A stretch of 64,000 nucleotides of DNA from Otis tarda (taxonomy: Eukaryota; Chordata; Aves; Otidiformes; Otididae), in contig CM048553.1 in the NCBI GenBank assembly GCA_026413225.1, forward strand, positions 97,562,190-97,626,189, given 5' to 3'. Shown here piece by piece: positions 27,753 through 41,774 of this stretch. The notes beneath the pieces were generated by a model. The model was not told where the DNA came from. It did not search any database and saw only the letters and a program-made list of their open reading frames with translations. Made by a program: the position numbers and the translations under genes. The stretch's first letter is position 1. Each line of letters opens with the position of its first letter.

Positions 27753-28237
27753 TGTCCTGGTTCTGGCTAGAATAGAGTTAATTTTCACTTGAGCTGGAAG
27801 GGTAACTGGAGCTGGTGGCACCTCTGCTGGGGGACACAGCTGGGATAGGTTACTAATTGGCCAACAGCTGGGACAGTTTGCCCAAATGAGTCCAAGGGCT
27901 GTTCCATCCCATGTGACATCATGCTCAGTATATAAGTGAGGAGGGTGCTGAGGGGGGGATCCTGCTACTCAGGAGGAAGGCAGGCATCAGGATCTGCTCT
28001 GAGCTCTTGTACTGTGAATTATGTGCTTCAGTATTTTCTTTTATTAGTTTTGTGTGTTTGTTTTGTTTTATTCTGTTATTCTCTTAATTTTTTTCTTTTT
28101 TTTTTTTTTTTTTTAATCTCAGCCCACGAGTTTTGCCTTCTTTTTTTTACCAATTCTCCTCTCTGTCCCACTGGAGGAAGGAGGGAGGGAGCGAGAGACT
28201 GTGTAGCTTGGTCCTGAGCAGGGCTAAACTATGACAG
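27753..28237 (+). mobile_element. Solo LTR with perfect 5-bp target-site duplication
   Basis: This 485-bp element begins tgtcctggttctggc and ends ctaaactatgaca (TG...CA). It is flanked by gatgg at 27748-27752 and 28238-28242. The layout is that of an LTR family common in bird genomes: an opening with atagagttaattttc, a block atgtgacatcatgctcag before a TATA box (27929-27936), a T-rich block with a long T-run, then atctcagcccacgagttttg and a purine-rich end. It has no attached internal region, so it is a solo LTR left by recombination between two LTRs. It has the same orientation as GABBR2. Its last 60 bp match the minus-strand end of the inner LTR at 13656-13720. Confidence 0.92.
27929..27936 (+). 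promoter_or_regulatory. TATA box of the solo LTR
   Basis: The sequence tatataag lies 177 bp into the LTR and just downstream of tgacatcatg, which resembles a CRE/AP-1-like site. This is the expected spot for the U3 promoter. Whether it is still active cannot be told from sequence. Confidence 0.6.
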
Positions 28238-31200
28238 ATGGTTATCTCAGAAGATGAAATCTGTCTCATCTCTGATATCCATGAGAAGTCAATAACTTAC
28301 CCAGATATTTGCACTGGGGTCCACCTTGAAGAAAGACAGAGGCAATTCCAGAATGGAACTAAATCTTATCCTTAGGTACCTGTCTACAGTAGACCAAGTA
28401 AATTATGCTTTATAAGAGGTGGTGCCTGTTTTCCTCAACATCTTGACAGGGAGCCTGGGCAAGGTATCTGAGATACAGAAGTCTGCACCGTGTTTACTGA
28501 TGTTTGGACAGATAAATTCCCTTTCATTGTCACTACACTGTTTATTAGTTAGAACAAGATTTGGTAGAAGAATTAACTACAATACCAACAATGAGCTAAA
28601 TCAAGCACTTTTTGGTTGCCTGTTCTGTAGGTTTGAAATCTGCTGTCACTTCTCATATAGTAAAGTTTAAATAACTGAGTTCAGACACTTATTATTTACT
28701 GGCTTTAGATCTCACAAAAATACTTTGGTGCTGCTGAAGAGTAAATCAAACAAAATTAAATCTGTAAATTTGAGAACTCAGCATCCTTGATGAGAAAGTC
28801 TGAACTATATTTTTCAGTAATGCCAATTTAGATTAGATTTAGTTTAAATTAATTTTAGATTCTCCTTCAGTACAGTAATTTGGAGAATGAAGCAAATCTG
28901 AGGACTAGTTCCTCATAGCCGGACTGGTAGGGATATCACCCTGAATGACTTATTCTAGCAGAACAGGGGAAAAAAGGAGGCTTTAGCATCTGAACTTACA
29001 CTGCTTGGGTGCATATAGTTTTCTTGTACATGCAAATCATGGTAAACTCAAAACAGTTAAATCATCCATAAACCAGGAAGCTTTCAGTGAGATTGTTAAT
29101 GGCAGGCTCTGCTGCACTTCTCATCCTCTCCATTGTGAACTCTGAGTGGGAATATCGTATCCATCCACAGCTGAAAAAGGCTTTTGTTAAGGTCAGGCGT
29201 CAGCTGACTGACTGACTTTGAAGGTGGTTGGGAATAAGAATTTATTTCAAAAAAAATTGAGCAAATTAGTTTTTTAATAAATAATGGTGTCAGAAATTAT
29301 TTTTAATGTGTATTTATGATGCCAGCCCTCAATTGTAGCTGAACAGCGTAGTTGGGTTAGGGACTCAACAGCCTGTGAAATGGTGAGACTTTCTTCTGTA
29401 GTAGCTCATGTGTCTTCAGCAGAAGGCTGTCTTGTCTGAGCAAGATGTATCATCTCAGGCTGATGAGTTCAGCGCCAGAATGAACTTTAAGAGCGTAGAA
29501 ATCATTAGTGTCATACCTGGGTTTTGGAGACTTTGCGAGCTCCCTGAAGCACCTGTCTGATTGCTTGTTGTCTTACACTTGGTGGACAGCTGTGGCTGAC
29601 TTTGTCCCCTTGTGGTGCCTGCTGTTCAGTGCAGTAAGCCAGTTTGGTGTCTAGTGGCCTGAGAACAGACAGAGCTGACCCCTCTGTCTCTCAAATTTGT
29701 TACCATTGCAGAATATTTTGATGATCACAACTTTGTACCAACAAAAAACAACGTTGTGTTTGGCTCTGAGTATAAAATTTTAAATCTTTCTTTTCTGCAA
29801 TATTATTTATTTTTTTAAATATTTTTAAAAATTTACTAAATTTTGCTAAATTAAGTAATCCTATTTAATACCTGGGAAAGAGATCTAAATATTTTAAAAG
29901 TTATGTTTTGCACTTTTTGTTTTTGCTTGGCAGTCAAATAAAGTTACAAGATTGAGAAAAGAAAAAAATATGATTTATACAATAATGAGCATTATAAGTT
30001 GATTTCATTAATTCATTATTTGTTTCGACCAAAAAAGAAATACTGAGAAAAAGTGTAACTTGATTTGGAGATAGAGTTTTAAAGCCAGTTTTAAAAGGAC
30101 TTTCTTTTATTTGTGATTGCTATAAAAGCTATAGTAATATAATTTTAGAAAAATATTATCTGAGCTGGCATGCTCTTAGCAAGAATGAGTTGTCATAATT
30201 CTGTACAACTTTATCCTCAAGAGGCTTGTTTTCTTTCTGATATAGAACTGAATTAGTCATACCAGATTCCTCTAAGAAAATGTCTCATGCAAGAAGCAGA
30301 GAAATTCAAGATTCTTCAAATGGATTTTTCGGAAATTATATGTATAGTGCTCTCTTGATTGTTAAATTACACTCTGTACTAGGTCAAGGTATAGAATAAA
30401 TGATTATCATTTGTTTTAAGTGAATGCGAATTAGATAATTAAGAAGCATATTATTGGGTTTCAGATAGCAGGTAATTTTGTGTTTAAGCTCAATGAAAGG
30501 TTTGGATGGGGTGTAAAGAAGGAGAGTTATATTAAGAAATTAGGAGCAGGAAATTGAACCACTTCAAGACAGACTTACTCAACTTCTCTTACTAAAATCA
30601 GTGGATAGGTTTTCACAAAAACAATATTAACTATTGAAGGTAACAGGCAATGTACAAACTAGATGATAAGATGGATTTAGATTTTACTTTCCGTTGAATG
30701 CAGTTGTCTTTCAGCAGTATAAGTTTTACAGCTTTTCCTGTAAAAAACTTTTGAGATATGGAAAGCTCCAGTGAAGGAAATAGAAACAGTACATCTGAGA
30801 ACATCGTGCCCTTAGTTACAAAAATCATAATGATTTTATACATTATCAAAAATCCAGTATTAGTTTATGGTTTCTGTCTGTTTGTTTATTACTTCATTTT
30901 TATAAGCAAAATCAGGAAACTCAGTAGCATGGATTTATAAACAAAAATCACAAACTGAGTAGGTACACTGTTCGGGTTGGTGAACTGCTGCTTTTGAACT
31001 GGACCTGTTTGAATGAGACCTGTAACTCTTTGGACCTTTTCTGAAAAACTTCAAAATGGTACTGATAGGCATAAACCAGTTGATTAGTATTGAGGAACTT
31101 AGACTATCCAGATATGAGAACATTAAGGACTTAATGATAGTTAAAAAGGCCTATAAATATTATTTCTTTGGAGGGTATACAGGGTTTATGGATCTACATG

Positions 31201-32644
31201 GCTGTTTCTCAGGGCTTTGGTCTCTCCAAGATTAGGTGCTATAACTTTTGGTAATGAAGCATGGCGAGGTGGTGTCCTTGTCCTCCCACCATCTCTCTGC
31301 ACCTCCCACCACTTGTGCCTGCTGGTCACTGGGCTCAGCGCAGTTGCCCTACCTGACCACCAAACTGTGTGTCTCCTGCAGCTGCACATTTCTTAGCCTG
31401 CTCTCTGGTCTTTCTCTGGTCTCTCTGTGATCTCTCTGTCAGTCCTCTGGGTCTTAAAAACTATTTTTGAGCCCTATAACCCTGCTGAAATTTAAAAACA
31501 AACCCTGACAAAGAAGGAGATTTTGGCACAAGTTAAGTTTTTTGTTGGCTTTATTCGGGACAGTTGAGGTATATTGCCATATAAACACAGTATTTTTTTG
31601 TATACTCAGGGGGCAGGGTGTCAAAGCTGTGAAGGGATTCAGTATTGTGAGGGTAGGAGCATGAACTGGAAAGGACTGTGTTGTTTGTGGCTAATCCAGA
31701 AGAGTCCATAGAATTTTCAAGGTAGCTCCACTGTCCGTCCCAAATACACGTACAAGAAATACCAGAAAACCCATGACATGCTATCTTAGAATAGAACAGC
31801 AGCTTTAAAATATGCCAGAACAACTGGGGGACACGCTACACAGGAAACAAGTGATGCAGCAGCTTGACAGGGTCTCAATACTGGTTGCAGAAGTGAGAAT
31901 CGCCTTTCACCCTGTTTGCGTGAACCACAACACTTATTCTCCACAGCTCAGACACGAAAAGCATCTGCAGAAACAATCTATCTTCTGGAATAGGCTATGG
32001 AAGTTATAGAATATTTTCTATTTAAGTAAGAAACTTCCATTTCTAGGAATATATCCACAGCTGCGTGCCAGAAATTATTCAGTAGAGCAATGCAAAGCAA
32101 GCTACAGAGTCCAGTGTTGGTGCTGTAGACGGGAAGCAGGGGCGCTGCCAAACAGCAGTGCTGTCCCGTGAATGGCGTGATTGAAAAGGAGCCAGCGACT
32201 CCTCTTGCAGCAAGGCCAGAGCGGAGGAGGATGCCACACAAGCACTGTTCTGTTCAGCAGCTGTGTTTTCGCCTGTGTTTACACATGCTACTGATGCAAT
32301 GAGGAGTAACGTGATCTAGTTGAGTGCACAAGTTATTGAAGCAGGGTGGGCTTTTGGCATAGGCAAACCCTGTCCTAGCATGTGTTGTGGCATGCGATAC
32401 ATACAATAAATCCTCTTTGTTGTCCCTTCTCTTTCCTGGTCCTGGTCCTACCAGGCCCAAGACCAAGACATCTCTGTTCCTCCAAGAAAGTCAGGAGGTG
32501 CTAGATGCTGAGACAGTGATGCTGCTGAGCTGAGGAGGGCATTAGGAACAAGGAAAGGACTGTAGTTGGAATTTGAGGGCCCCAGGTTTCCAAATATGCA
32601 AGTGAGGATCTGGGCACCGGTTTCATGCAAGAAACGTGACTGCT

Positions 32645-32670
32645 TCTCTAGGTTGTTTCTCTAGGTTGTT
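32645..32670. repeat. 13-bp tandem duplication
   Basis: Two exact copies of tctctaggttgtt lie side by side and are followed by a partial third (tct). It is a minor slippage-type duplication. Confidence 0.9.
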
Positions 32671-35600
32671 TCTGTCTGCTGTATGCTCATAAGTTTTGAC
32701 CTTTATTGTTTTAAATCTCATTGTTCTTGCTTAAATCAAAGTTACTTGAATCAAATTTACTTAAATCTAGAACAAGAGATTTTTGTGTACCTACCCAAAA
32801 CACAGGAAAGAGAGACAACATTTTTACATCTTATACTGAAAAGCAGTTAGTAAGAGCATTTGACTTGCATCAGTAGCTCTCACTAATCTGTAAAGGCTAT
32901 TGCAAAAGAAGCAATTGAGTACAAGCAGGTGAAGAGACAAAAACTGTACCTAAGTTTACGAAGTCTTTTTCTAATATAGTTTTGTACTAAGATACTTAAA
33001 ATTTGAGGGGTTAAAGATTTATGGTCAAATAGGTAAAGAACTTGCTTTCATAATTCTGCTACCTATACAAAACACGTCATGTAGATTATGATTCTGCTCC
33101 ATTGAATCTTTTTTTCCTTCCTGAAATATTCTATAATTTAAATTTCCATTGACTGCTATAACAGGAATTGGTAGCAATTGCTTAGATACACATGCAGAGA
33201 TACATACTCACTTACTTCAAGTAAGATTTGAATCTCCTTCTTACAGTTTAATCACTGTGGTTTTGGCTTTCAAACTTGTCACAATTAAAGTTCATGGGAC
33301 AATTGACTTTTGTAGATGGCTTATAGTAATACTTTGCTAACAGTTTCAGGGGAAAGCTTTTTGAAATATGTTTTTCTTGAAGCTGTTTTTGACATTTCCT
33401 TCTTCCAGAATTCCTCTTGCTCCCATACCCCAAACACACCTCAGCTTTCTTTATTCATCATGCACCTACAATTTTAACATTATCTCAGAAAAAAGGCAAA
33501 ACATTATGCCAGAACAGGGAGACAAATCTCTCACATTTGAAACACTAGAATTTTTCAAGTTTTTATTCCAGTTGTAATGAAAAACTGATGACATTAGTTT
33601 TGTACAGTAGTTTTCCAGAGTTTTGTGTGTCTGAAGAGTTTATTTAATCTAGTCTTTTATGCCCAGCCAATTGTAAAGTCTTTACCATTCTTCACTGTCA
33701 TACTGCAATACAGAGATACATGAGAAAAAAAATGCATACTTCTGCTTTTCTAGTTTTAATCAGCTTTTCAAGGATTTTTGCCTTATATTATATTACATTC
33801 CTACAGGCATAAATCCTCTCCTCTTGTAAGAAGTTAATGTTCCAACTAAAATAATCATTGCTGTATGCTATCTGTTTCTGGGCAGAACAGATTCTTTCAA
33901 ACTATGAATGTTTTGTCAAACTGTTTTCTCTCAGTACCTAGAATATCAGTTTTGATTCTGGAAACTCTTAGATGAGTGTATTTAATGTTATGCACAAAAA
34001 CAAAGCTATGCTTATGCATAAATGCTTGTGTGCTCTAGCTGTGTTTTGCCAGGCAACTTTATTCCAGAGCTGTCTGTCAGGTGTATTATATCACTGCTCT
34101 ATATTAATTATTAAATCCTTTATTATTTAGAGTAATTATAATTTAATGACTAGCTTTCCATGGGAGTTTTTTTTTTCTTTTAATGCAAGCCTGGTTTTTT
34201 TGTAGCTATTCAAACTCCAGATGAAGAAATAGAAGGAAAAATAAATCAGAATTTAAAATCAACCAGCACAGCAACAAAGTATACCATATTTTAGGAAAAT
34301 TTTGAAGGAATCATTAAAGAGAAAATCAGAGACTATCACTTCAAAACTCTTCTTTGTCTCGTAATCAGTCTTCTACACCACTTTCTTTGCTCTTAGTATA
34401 ATACGTATTGTTCCTAATTAGTACTAAGAGGAGATTACTGTTGGCTCTTTTTCCTTCTTTCTTTTTTTTTCCCAGTGGATTAGTAGTTCAAAGAGATTAC
34501 TCAAAACAGGTTAAAGCAAGTGAAGGTTCACTAAAGTAGTAGGAAAAATTGAGTTATTTCTCTGGAACTTTGACTTTTAACAAGTTCCAGTTGGAGTGTG
34601 TTTCTTTCCTTTTGAATATTGAATACAAGATCAGCTTACAGGCTAAAAACAAATCTAATCAAACCAAAATAATTTCCTGAATGAGCTTTCTTTTGCAAAT
34701 ATTATTGGGTTCTCTCCTGTAAGTTTTAACACCATTAGAATTTAAAAGGAGAAATACAGAAATTGTAGTGGCGATAAATTTTGAAGTTCAAGACTAGAAT
34801 GCATCCTAATAAAATGTACTGGTAGTAACTGAAGGAAGCCAAACAGCTCTACCAGCATGAAAATGTGTATCAGAGCGGGTTAAATTCTGCTTTGATGGTT
34901 TCTATCATCTTGGGTTTCAAAACTGGTTTGGCCGCATCCTGACATACAGTTCACATACACTTATGTCCAAAAAAAAAAATCTTGTCAAATGGAAATTCAT
35001 AAAGTGAGAAATGTCATTGTAGAGGCCTGTTCGGCTGAGCTGGTACACAGAACATTTCAAATGCTAGTTTTTGAAAGTCCACCACTTCTTTTGTCAATCA
35101 ACAATCTCCCAAGAGTGGATTCATCTACTGGATCTGCCTCTTTATAGCCTGTAAGAACTGAGCATGGCATGGTCATTTTTTCTTGCTGCTGATATTTCAC
35201 ACAGAGATTTAATGCCTTCCAGTGCCGTAGAGCATGGGGCTGCTCAGCCTCACCACCTGCACCCCTTGGCCAGTGCCCCAGGAATTAGGTTTCTCACATG
35301 CATGCTTGCAGTCTCACAGCACCCCTCCTCCTGATGGGTACCCCAAACTTTCCCAACTTCTCAGGTAGCCTCTTGGGAGTCAAAAGGATAGGCAAGAAAC
35401 ACAGACTTCAAAGAGGAATTTCCCAGCAGACATTTCTGCTTGTAAAAACACTAAAAGTAGCACTCCTGAACACACTTTTCTCACCCTACGAATCATGCGA
35501 TTCTTGGGTTAGATGGACATCCTGGAGTTGTGTAACATTTCTTGTTTTCTCACTCCCTGATGTGCCGTCCCTAAATGTGGCAGTGACAAGCCCATCCCTG

Positions 35601-36379
35601 ATGGGGATTGTACCTCCCTGAGGACAGGGAAATGCAATCTGTGATCCCATGTGGCTTCTGCTTGGGGAGCTGGTTTGTCAGCGAAGGGCTAGAGCTTGAA
35701 AGGCTCAATGTCTATGGCTTTTGATGGCTCTTTGAGTGATGACTCTGTTGTTCATCTCAGCAGTGGCCGATGGAAGAATGATCCAGGGGAGTATCGCTAC
35801 CTGGGTGCCTTTATAGTCTCCCCTATATCTCGTCGAGGGGGTGCTTGTGGATGCAGGTTATTACACAAGTGGGCCCTTTGTTGCTCTAAATTTTCTTCTG
35901 GAATGCTTCCCCTACTCTTCCTGAGTAAAGTATCTAGAATAAACCAGCCTGGGTGAGTCAAAACTGCTTTTCTTGTACAGGAAAAACCCTAGCAGCCACT
36001 GTACAAATTATAAGACAGAAAAGAGCATAAAGTTTGCAGCTTTCTATAAATGTGTTCAGTGCTACGTCAGCTGCCTTGTTTTGTATCTTAGGATGACGGC
36101 AGTGGGAATTCTGTCTTTGACTTTGACCCTGAATCATGAAGAAGATATTCAAAGCTCTTTATGTGCTACAGTGTTTTCACAGGCCACCTGGCATAAATGG
36201 CAAGAGTGGATATTCAAGGACATAGTGAGTAGCTCAGATCCAACACTCATAATACGCACAACAGCTGTTGCTCTCCTCTCATCTGAGGCTTGGCAATTGT
36301 GAAACTCCAACCTCTAAATGATGCACTCATAACTCAGAAAAAAAAAGTTTAAGGGTGCAGCACATGAAGAAGAAGCTAG

Positions 36380-36960
36380 CGCACCTTGTTTTCTGACCTC
36401 TCAGCTGGAGCGGACCAGGCACAGCCTGCTGCAAGGCCTGCTCAGCCTGTGCTGAGGCCTCCCCTCCCCAGGGAGGGGAAACACAGCCCTGACAGATGGC
36501 GACGGAAGGCCCTAATCATATAATCATATATATGCGTCCAAATGTGTGGCAACTGAGCCTTTGTTCTGTCCCTGCCTTGTGTGAGATTACCAGAAAGCGG
36601 GCACGCCTTGCTACGTGGAGGGAGAGCAGCCTTGTGAGGCGCTCAGTCACTTTGTCATGCCTGTGCGATAGCTGGCATGCTGCTCTGGCCAAGCACGCCT
36701 CTTGTGTGGTGGGGGCATTTTTATTTCTGTCACTCATACCTTTAAGTCTGGTTATTGTATAAATTAGGAAGGGCCACCCAACCCTCAAAATGAGGACTGC
36801 GTCATGCAGCTTGTTCTGTCTGTCCGAGCAGCCCCCGAAAATGGAGGCTTGGAGGCACTGTTCTGGTCAACTGAAGCTGCCCACGGACTGGGGTTTCTGT
36901 CAGTGGTTGTGCTGTGCATCACCGCAGTGACAAGAAAAGCCTCTCTGGGGAAAGAGGTAA
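36380..36960. other. GC-rich unclassified segment with a 9-bp hairpin
   Basis: This segment is clearly richer in G+C than its AT-rich surroundings. It includes a perfect stem tcccctccc/gggagggga (36460-36468 and 36471-36479) around ca. The open frames here are short, differ on the two strands and resemble nothing I know. It might be a decayed LTR or other old repeat, or an intronic regulatory segment. I could not find terminal repeats or a target-site duplication. Confidence 0.4.
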
Positions 36961-39051
36961 CCCTCCAAGGTTTCCTAAGTAACTACTTTGGGGTCTTTTT
37001 TATTTGTCTTCTCAACTGCAAAAAATAAGCAATACTCCACACTGAACTGTATTTAGCATTTCAGTTAGATAAGTAATGTGTTTAGGTAAGTGCAGTGAAA
37101 CATTTATTTTTGGGTATCCACAAGAAAATCAAATTAAATGCTAGAATATCAAACATACCAGAGGAGGAAAAGGTCACTCTGATCTTCTGCCTGATTCAAC
37201 CAGTGGGCAGCTGGGCTGGAGGCAGGGCCATCCAGGTCCCCAGGGCTGTCTTTCCTGACAGGGCATCCCCTGGTGATGACTGGTTACATCTTCTGTCAGG
37301 TCCGTATGGAAAGCTTGAACACTGAGCCAGCAGTTGGAAGCTGGGACTAGGCTGCTGTCTTGAGTGTCTTGCATTTTGCAGCTACAGATGAACTCTAACC
37401 TAGTAAGTCAGAAAAGATTGACAGCAGTGCTATTCCAAGTCATTTCTTCCCTAAATGACACTGCTTGGTGAATTTGACTTAAGTTCATAAGTAACTTTTG
37501 GGTTAACTAAAAAAAACATTCTTTGGTAATTTGATAGTGATTCAAATCTTTCTGTTGCCAGACTGTCTTGATAGTGCACACTGTACCTACTCAGACTCAG
37601 TTTCCAGGGCACCAAAGAGATAATAATTGCATTTATTCCCCTTGGATAAGAGATCTGGAAACACTACTACTCTGTCATCTTGAGTATCTTTGTAAGTCTC
37701 ATGGATTGTCAAAATGGATACACTGCCGTCCTACGGTTTGCTGTCCCTTATCTTCAAATTACTGCAGTATTAAGATATATCTTAAATTGTGCCTTATGGT
37801 CTCTGATGTTTCAGCACTCTGAAATCAAGCTCAAGAGGCAACAAAACATGGCCACAGCCTCTGTCGCTGGCACTTCCACCTCCTGCGCAGTCCTGGCTTC
37901 AGTTGTCCCTCTCCCAGAAAGACTCTGACAGATGGAGCTGCTGCTGGGACCTGGGCTGCTGCCAGGGGGACTTCTCTGCAGATCAGTGGCATCCATGTCC
38001 AAACCTGTCACTGCCTGGATGGCCTTTCAAGCCTGGGAAGCTCCTGGGAGGTCTCCTGGGAAGCCAGCTGAAGCCCGTGTGTCAGCACAGGTTGATTTCC
38101 TAGCTCATCCACTGTAGAAATGAACTAGTGCGTGAGAGTAAAGGTACTTAAAGGCACATAACAATTAATAAAGTTGTATTATTATTTAATAATTGAGAAA
38201 ATTCCTTCTCATGGTGGCTGGCTATAGTTTTACACATGCAATGCTATTTCCCATTGTAAATAGTAAGTCAAGAAAAGCAAGCTGGTTTTGGACTCTGCTA
38301 GGAAGAGGTGATTTCAAGTGATGAGTGAAATAAATATCAATTTTTAGTTGTAGACCATGTCACATATAGATAAATATTAATATTAAGAAACACATGTATA
38401 CTTACACTCTGAGGTACTGTGTGACTTCAAAGAATAATTTACTTTGGCAAATAAACTCTCGGAATGATGAGGATTTTCATTCTCTGAAAAATTAATCAAA
38501 TCATAAAAGAGGATGAACAATAGAATAGGAAGACACATAGTTGAATTGAGATGTTGCAGTTATTCTACGGGCATGTATCCTAAAATATAACCATACTGTA
38601 CTTATTTGAATATTTATTTGTATCTGTAAACTTCCTTAATGGAGTTAAAGGTAATTCAAATTGCTGACATACATTTCAGTGGTTATACAGTTTCAATATG
38701 ATTCTCATTTAAGATTTAATGCTAGAAGTATTAAAACGAAAAAAAAAAAGTGTGATCTCATATACAACCTCATTTCAGACTATCAAGGAATTTATTAAGC
38801 ATCCTAAGAAACAGGACCTTCTTTTTAGGTGAATTAAAGTAAACTCTGTACACTTGCTTTGTCACACCAGTCATTGTGCTTCACGGATAAGCTGCCTTCA
38901 TTGTTGTAGATTTGTTTATACCTTTCTCAGTTTCTTGAATGAAAGGTATAATGATGATGTTAGCAATTCAGATTTTAAAAAGTAATTGTTTTAAACTCAA
39001 AGTGATTTTTTTTTTAGTTCCGTTGTATAGTGCTTTGATACATAATACCTA

Positions 39052-39073
39052 AATACCTAAATATTTAGGTATT
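39052..39073. repeat. Perfect 22-bp palindrome
   Basis: aatacctaaat (39052-39062) is followed directly by its reverse complement atttaggtatt (39063-39073), with no spacer. An extra direct copy of aatacctaa precedes it at 39044-39052. Confidence 0.9.
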
Positions 39074-41774
39074 AAAGTCACGTGAACTGTATTACAAAAT
39101 TTCTATGCAGAGCTAGAAGCCGGTTTAACAGGCGAAATAAGAGACAGATGTATAATCAGGAAGGTAAAAACAGAAGTTAAAAAGAATCAGTAAAATTAAT
39201 TTATATAAGCTTTTAAAAATGCAGATGCTTGAACTTTTTATGCAAAAATATTTTTAGACTATAGAATGACTAGATTTTTTATGAGTTCAGGATACTTAAT
39301 GACGTTTTATGTGCTGCTTGCTTACTTACTTGCTACTTCCTGTTGGCTAAATACCTTTACTAACATAGTGAAATAAGCCTAGGGTTAAGACTTCTTAGCT
39401 TTTATCCTGACTCTAAGGCTGACATACACATTTTGGCCTTTGCCTGGTTTAACCTTTCTGTCTGTTTTGCTTTATGGATGAATGAGAGATAGGACTTGAG
39501 AACTGGCTATGAAGAGTAATTATCACTTGCTATATATACTGCTTTCATAACTCAGGATTTCCTGAGTGATGTGTGGAGTGGAATCCAGGATTTCAGAAAT
39601 CAAACACTAGACAAGAACTTCAAATGAAGGAAATAGTTATGCAGGAGTAAGAGATGAAGGTACTATTTCTTTGGGCAAAACTGATTTTTAACTCTAATTA
39701 CAAGGGTAAAACTGTGGTAATTCAAATCCCTGCAAAGGTAACATATTTTTCTTACTTTCTTCTTTCTTTTCTGGCAGCTTCTGCTGAAGAATAATCTTCT
39801 ATCTGACCTGACATTTCCTTCCTTATTTGAACTGGGATTCTTAATCTCAGCATTTCTGTCTTTAAACAAAGAAATGGCTGGCTACAAGCGGATAGAAATT
39901 CATGAAAAAGGCTTTGCTCATTCATTATTTATAAGCTTCTCTTGTGATTTATTTTTTTTTAATTGGAAACTTTCAACATGTATTGGTTATTGCTGATATG
40001 TGATAAGGATAAATGAAAAGCTTCCCAGTCCTGTTTGACAAGGATATATTATGAAAGTTAAGATTACATTAATTTGCTGAGAGTTTCTACAGGATTCACA
40101 ACATCAAATGCTTCTGTATTTATTCTAAAGGAAATTAGCTTTCTTGACACTTGTAATGTAAAAGCATTTAAAACTGCATTTCCAGCTTTTGTGATAGATC
40201 ATTATTTTGTAAAACAGCTTTCAAAATGAGTGAGACAAAGGTAAGACAGGTTAGAAGAGACTTTGCAGGCAATTTGCACAGGACTTACTGAAATACGGGA
40301 AGTGTTTCCATACTTGCCATCAGTTTGCAGTCTCCAGCTTAGTTTTTTCACTGCTTGTGTTTAGCCCATTTTCTTTCCTGGGGCTTGTTCTCTGAATACC
40401 CTTGGTTACAGGATTGCTGTCGCTCAGTGTGACACATCAGCTCTTCAGGAGCCTTCCCAGTAGGCAATAGAGGGAATGAGAAAGAAGAACTAAGACCTGT
40501 CAGTGACAAATGATTGCTAAGTGACTGACAGTTTAAAGTGCTGAAGAAAAACATTCACTTTTTAAAAAGGAATGTGACCAGAAGCCAAATTGGAGAAAGA
40601 CAAGCCTTGGAACACCATAATGTAATGTGTCTGTGCACCCTTCACCCTGTCTCTGGACTAAACCTGTCAATGAGTTGCCAATAGCTTGTGAGTGGTGAAC
40701 TTTCAGATAGGTTAGATGTGTGTTTCAAAGTGTGAGTACTTGTGCAATGCCATGATTTTTTATTCATATCTAGGAGATTGATTTGGAATTTGAAACCAAA
40801 ATCTTTCCAAATTTATGTGTCATTCTCTTCCTAAGGATCTTTAAGCATTTCAAGTACATATGGTCCATGCTCAGCTTCACCTGTTGGCAGCCAGTTGGGT
40901 TTTTTCGAAAATTCTTCTGAGATCTGATGAGTAAATATTCCCCATATCTGCCAGCGGTTCTGTTGGGCTGCAATGCATGGATAGGAACAATGTGCAAGAC
41001 CTAAATGTTTCTGTTGTAGAACAAGGTTTAATAGTTAGGGATCCTGAGTTAGGCTGCTAAGTGCTGAATAGCAGCAAGATTTTCTGATGTGCTCAGCATC
41101 TAATCACTCCCACTGAATTATGATGGTTAAGCAAGAGGGGCAGCTGACAAAGAGTGGGAGAAGGGATTGTTAAACTGATGTCAGATGAAGGTTTTCAGGG
41201 AGTACAATGAAAATTTCCTGAGTGGAGAGAGAAGCAAGAGGAACTATATAAAAAAAATTTGAAAAACTTTTCAAGGAGGAGACATGGAGGAGGCACTTTA
41301 CGCAGGGATGTTTTTTCCAGGCAAACTAAGACCTAGATATTATGTAAGCTTTCAGCTATAGGTTATGTCTTTTTTCTTCTGCTTCTAAGTTGAGAATATC
41401 CTAAATGTCCTCTAGATGAGAAACCTCAGTGACCCTTAGCTTATCTGGAGAATAGTCCATAGTAAGTTCATGAAATTTACTTTAAAATGTACTTTATATT
41501 TATTGGAAGGTCAATACTCATCAGTTGCACATGTTTGTAGTTTGCATGGAAGTCTAACTTCGTAAAGAGCTGCAGTGACATAACAAAGTATTAGTAGTGT
41601 CAAGATACAGTAAGATATTCAAAGCTTTCAAGTCCTTAATTTTCATTTACAGCCATGCAGTCTGGGCACCGCAGTAATGTTTGGGCAAAACTGTTACTTT
41701 GTCTTTGTTCTGGTGGCCTATACATAGGTTTTTTTTACACTGATATAACCGACTAGATGTATAGGAGTTCATGA

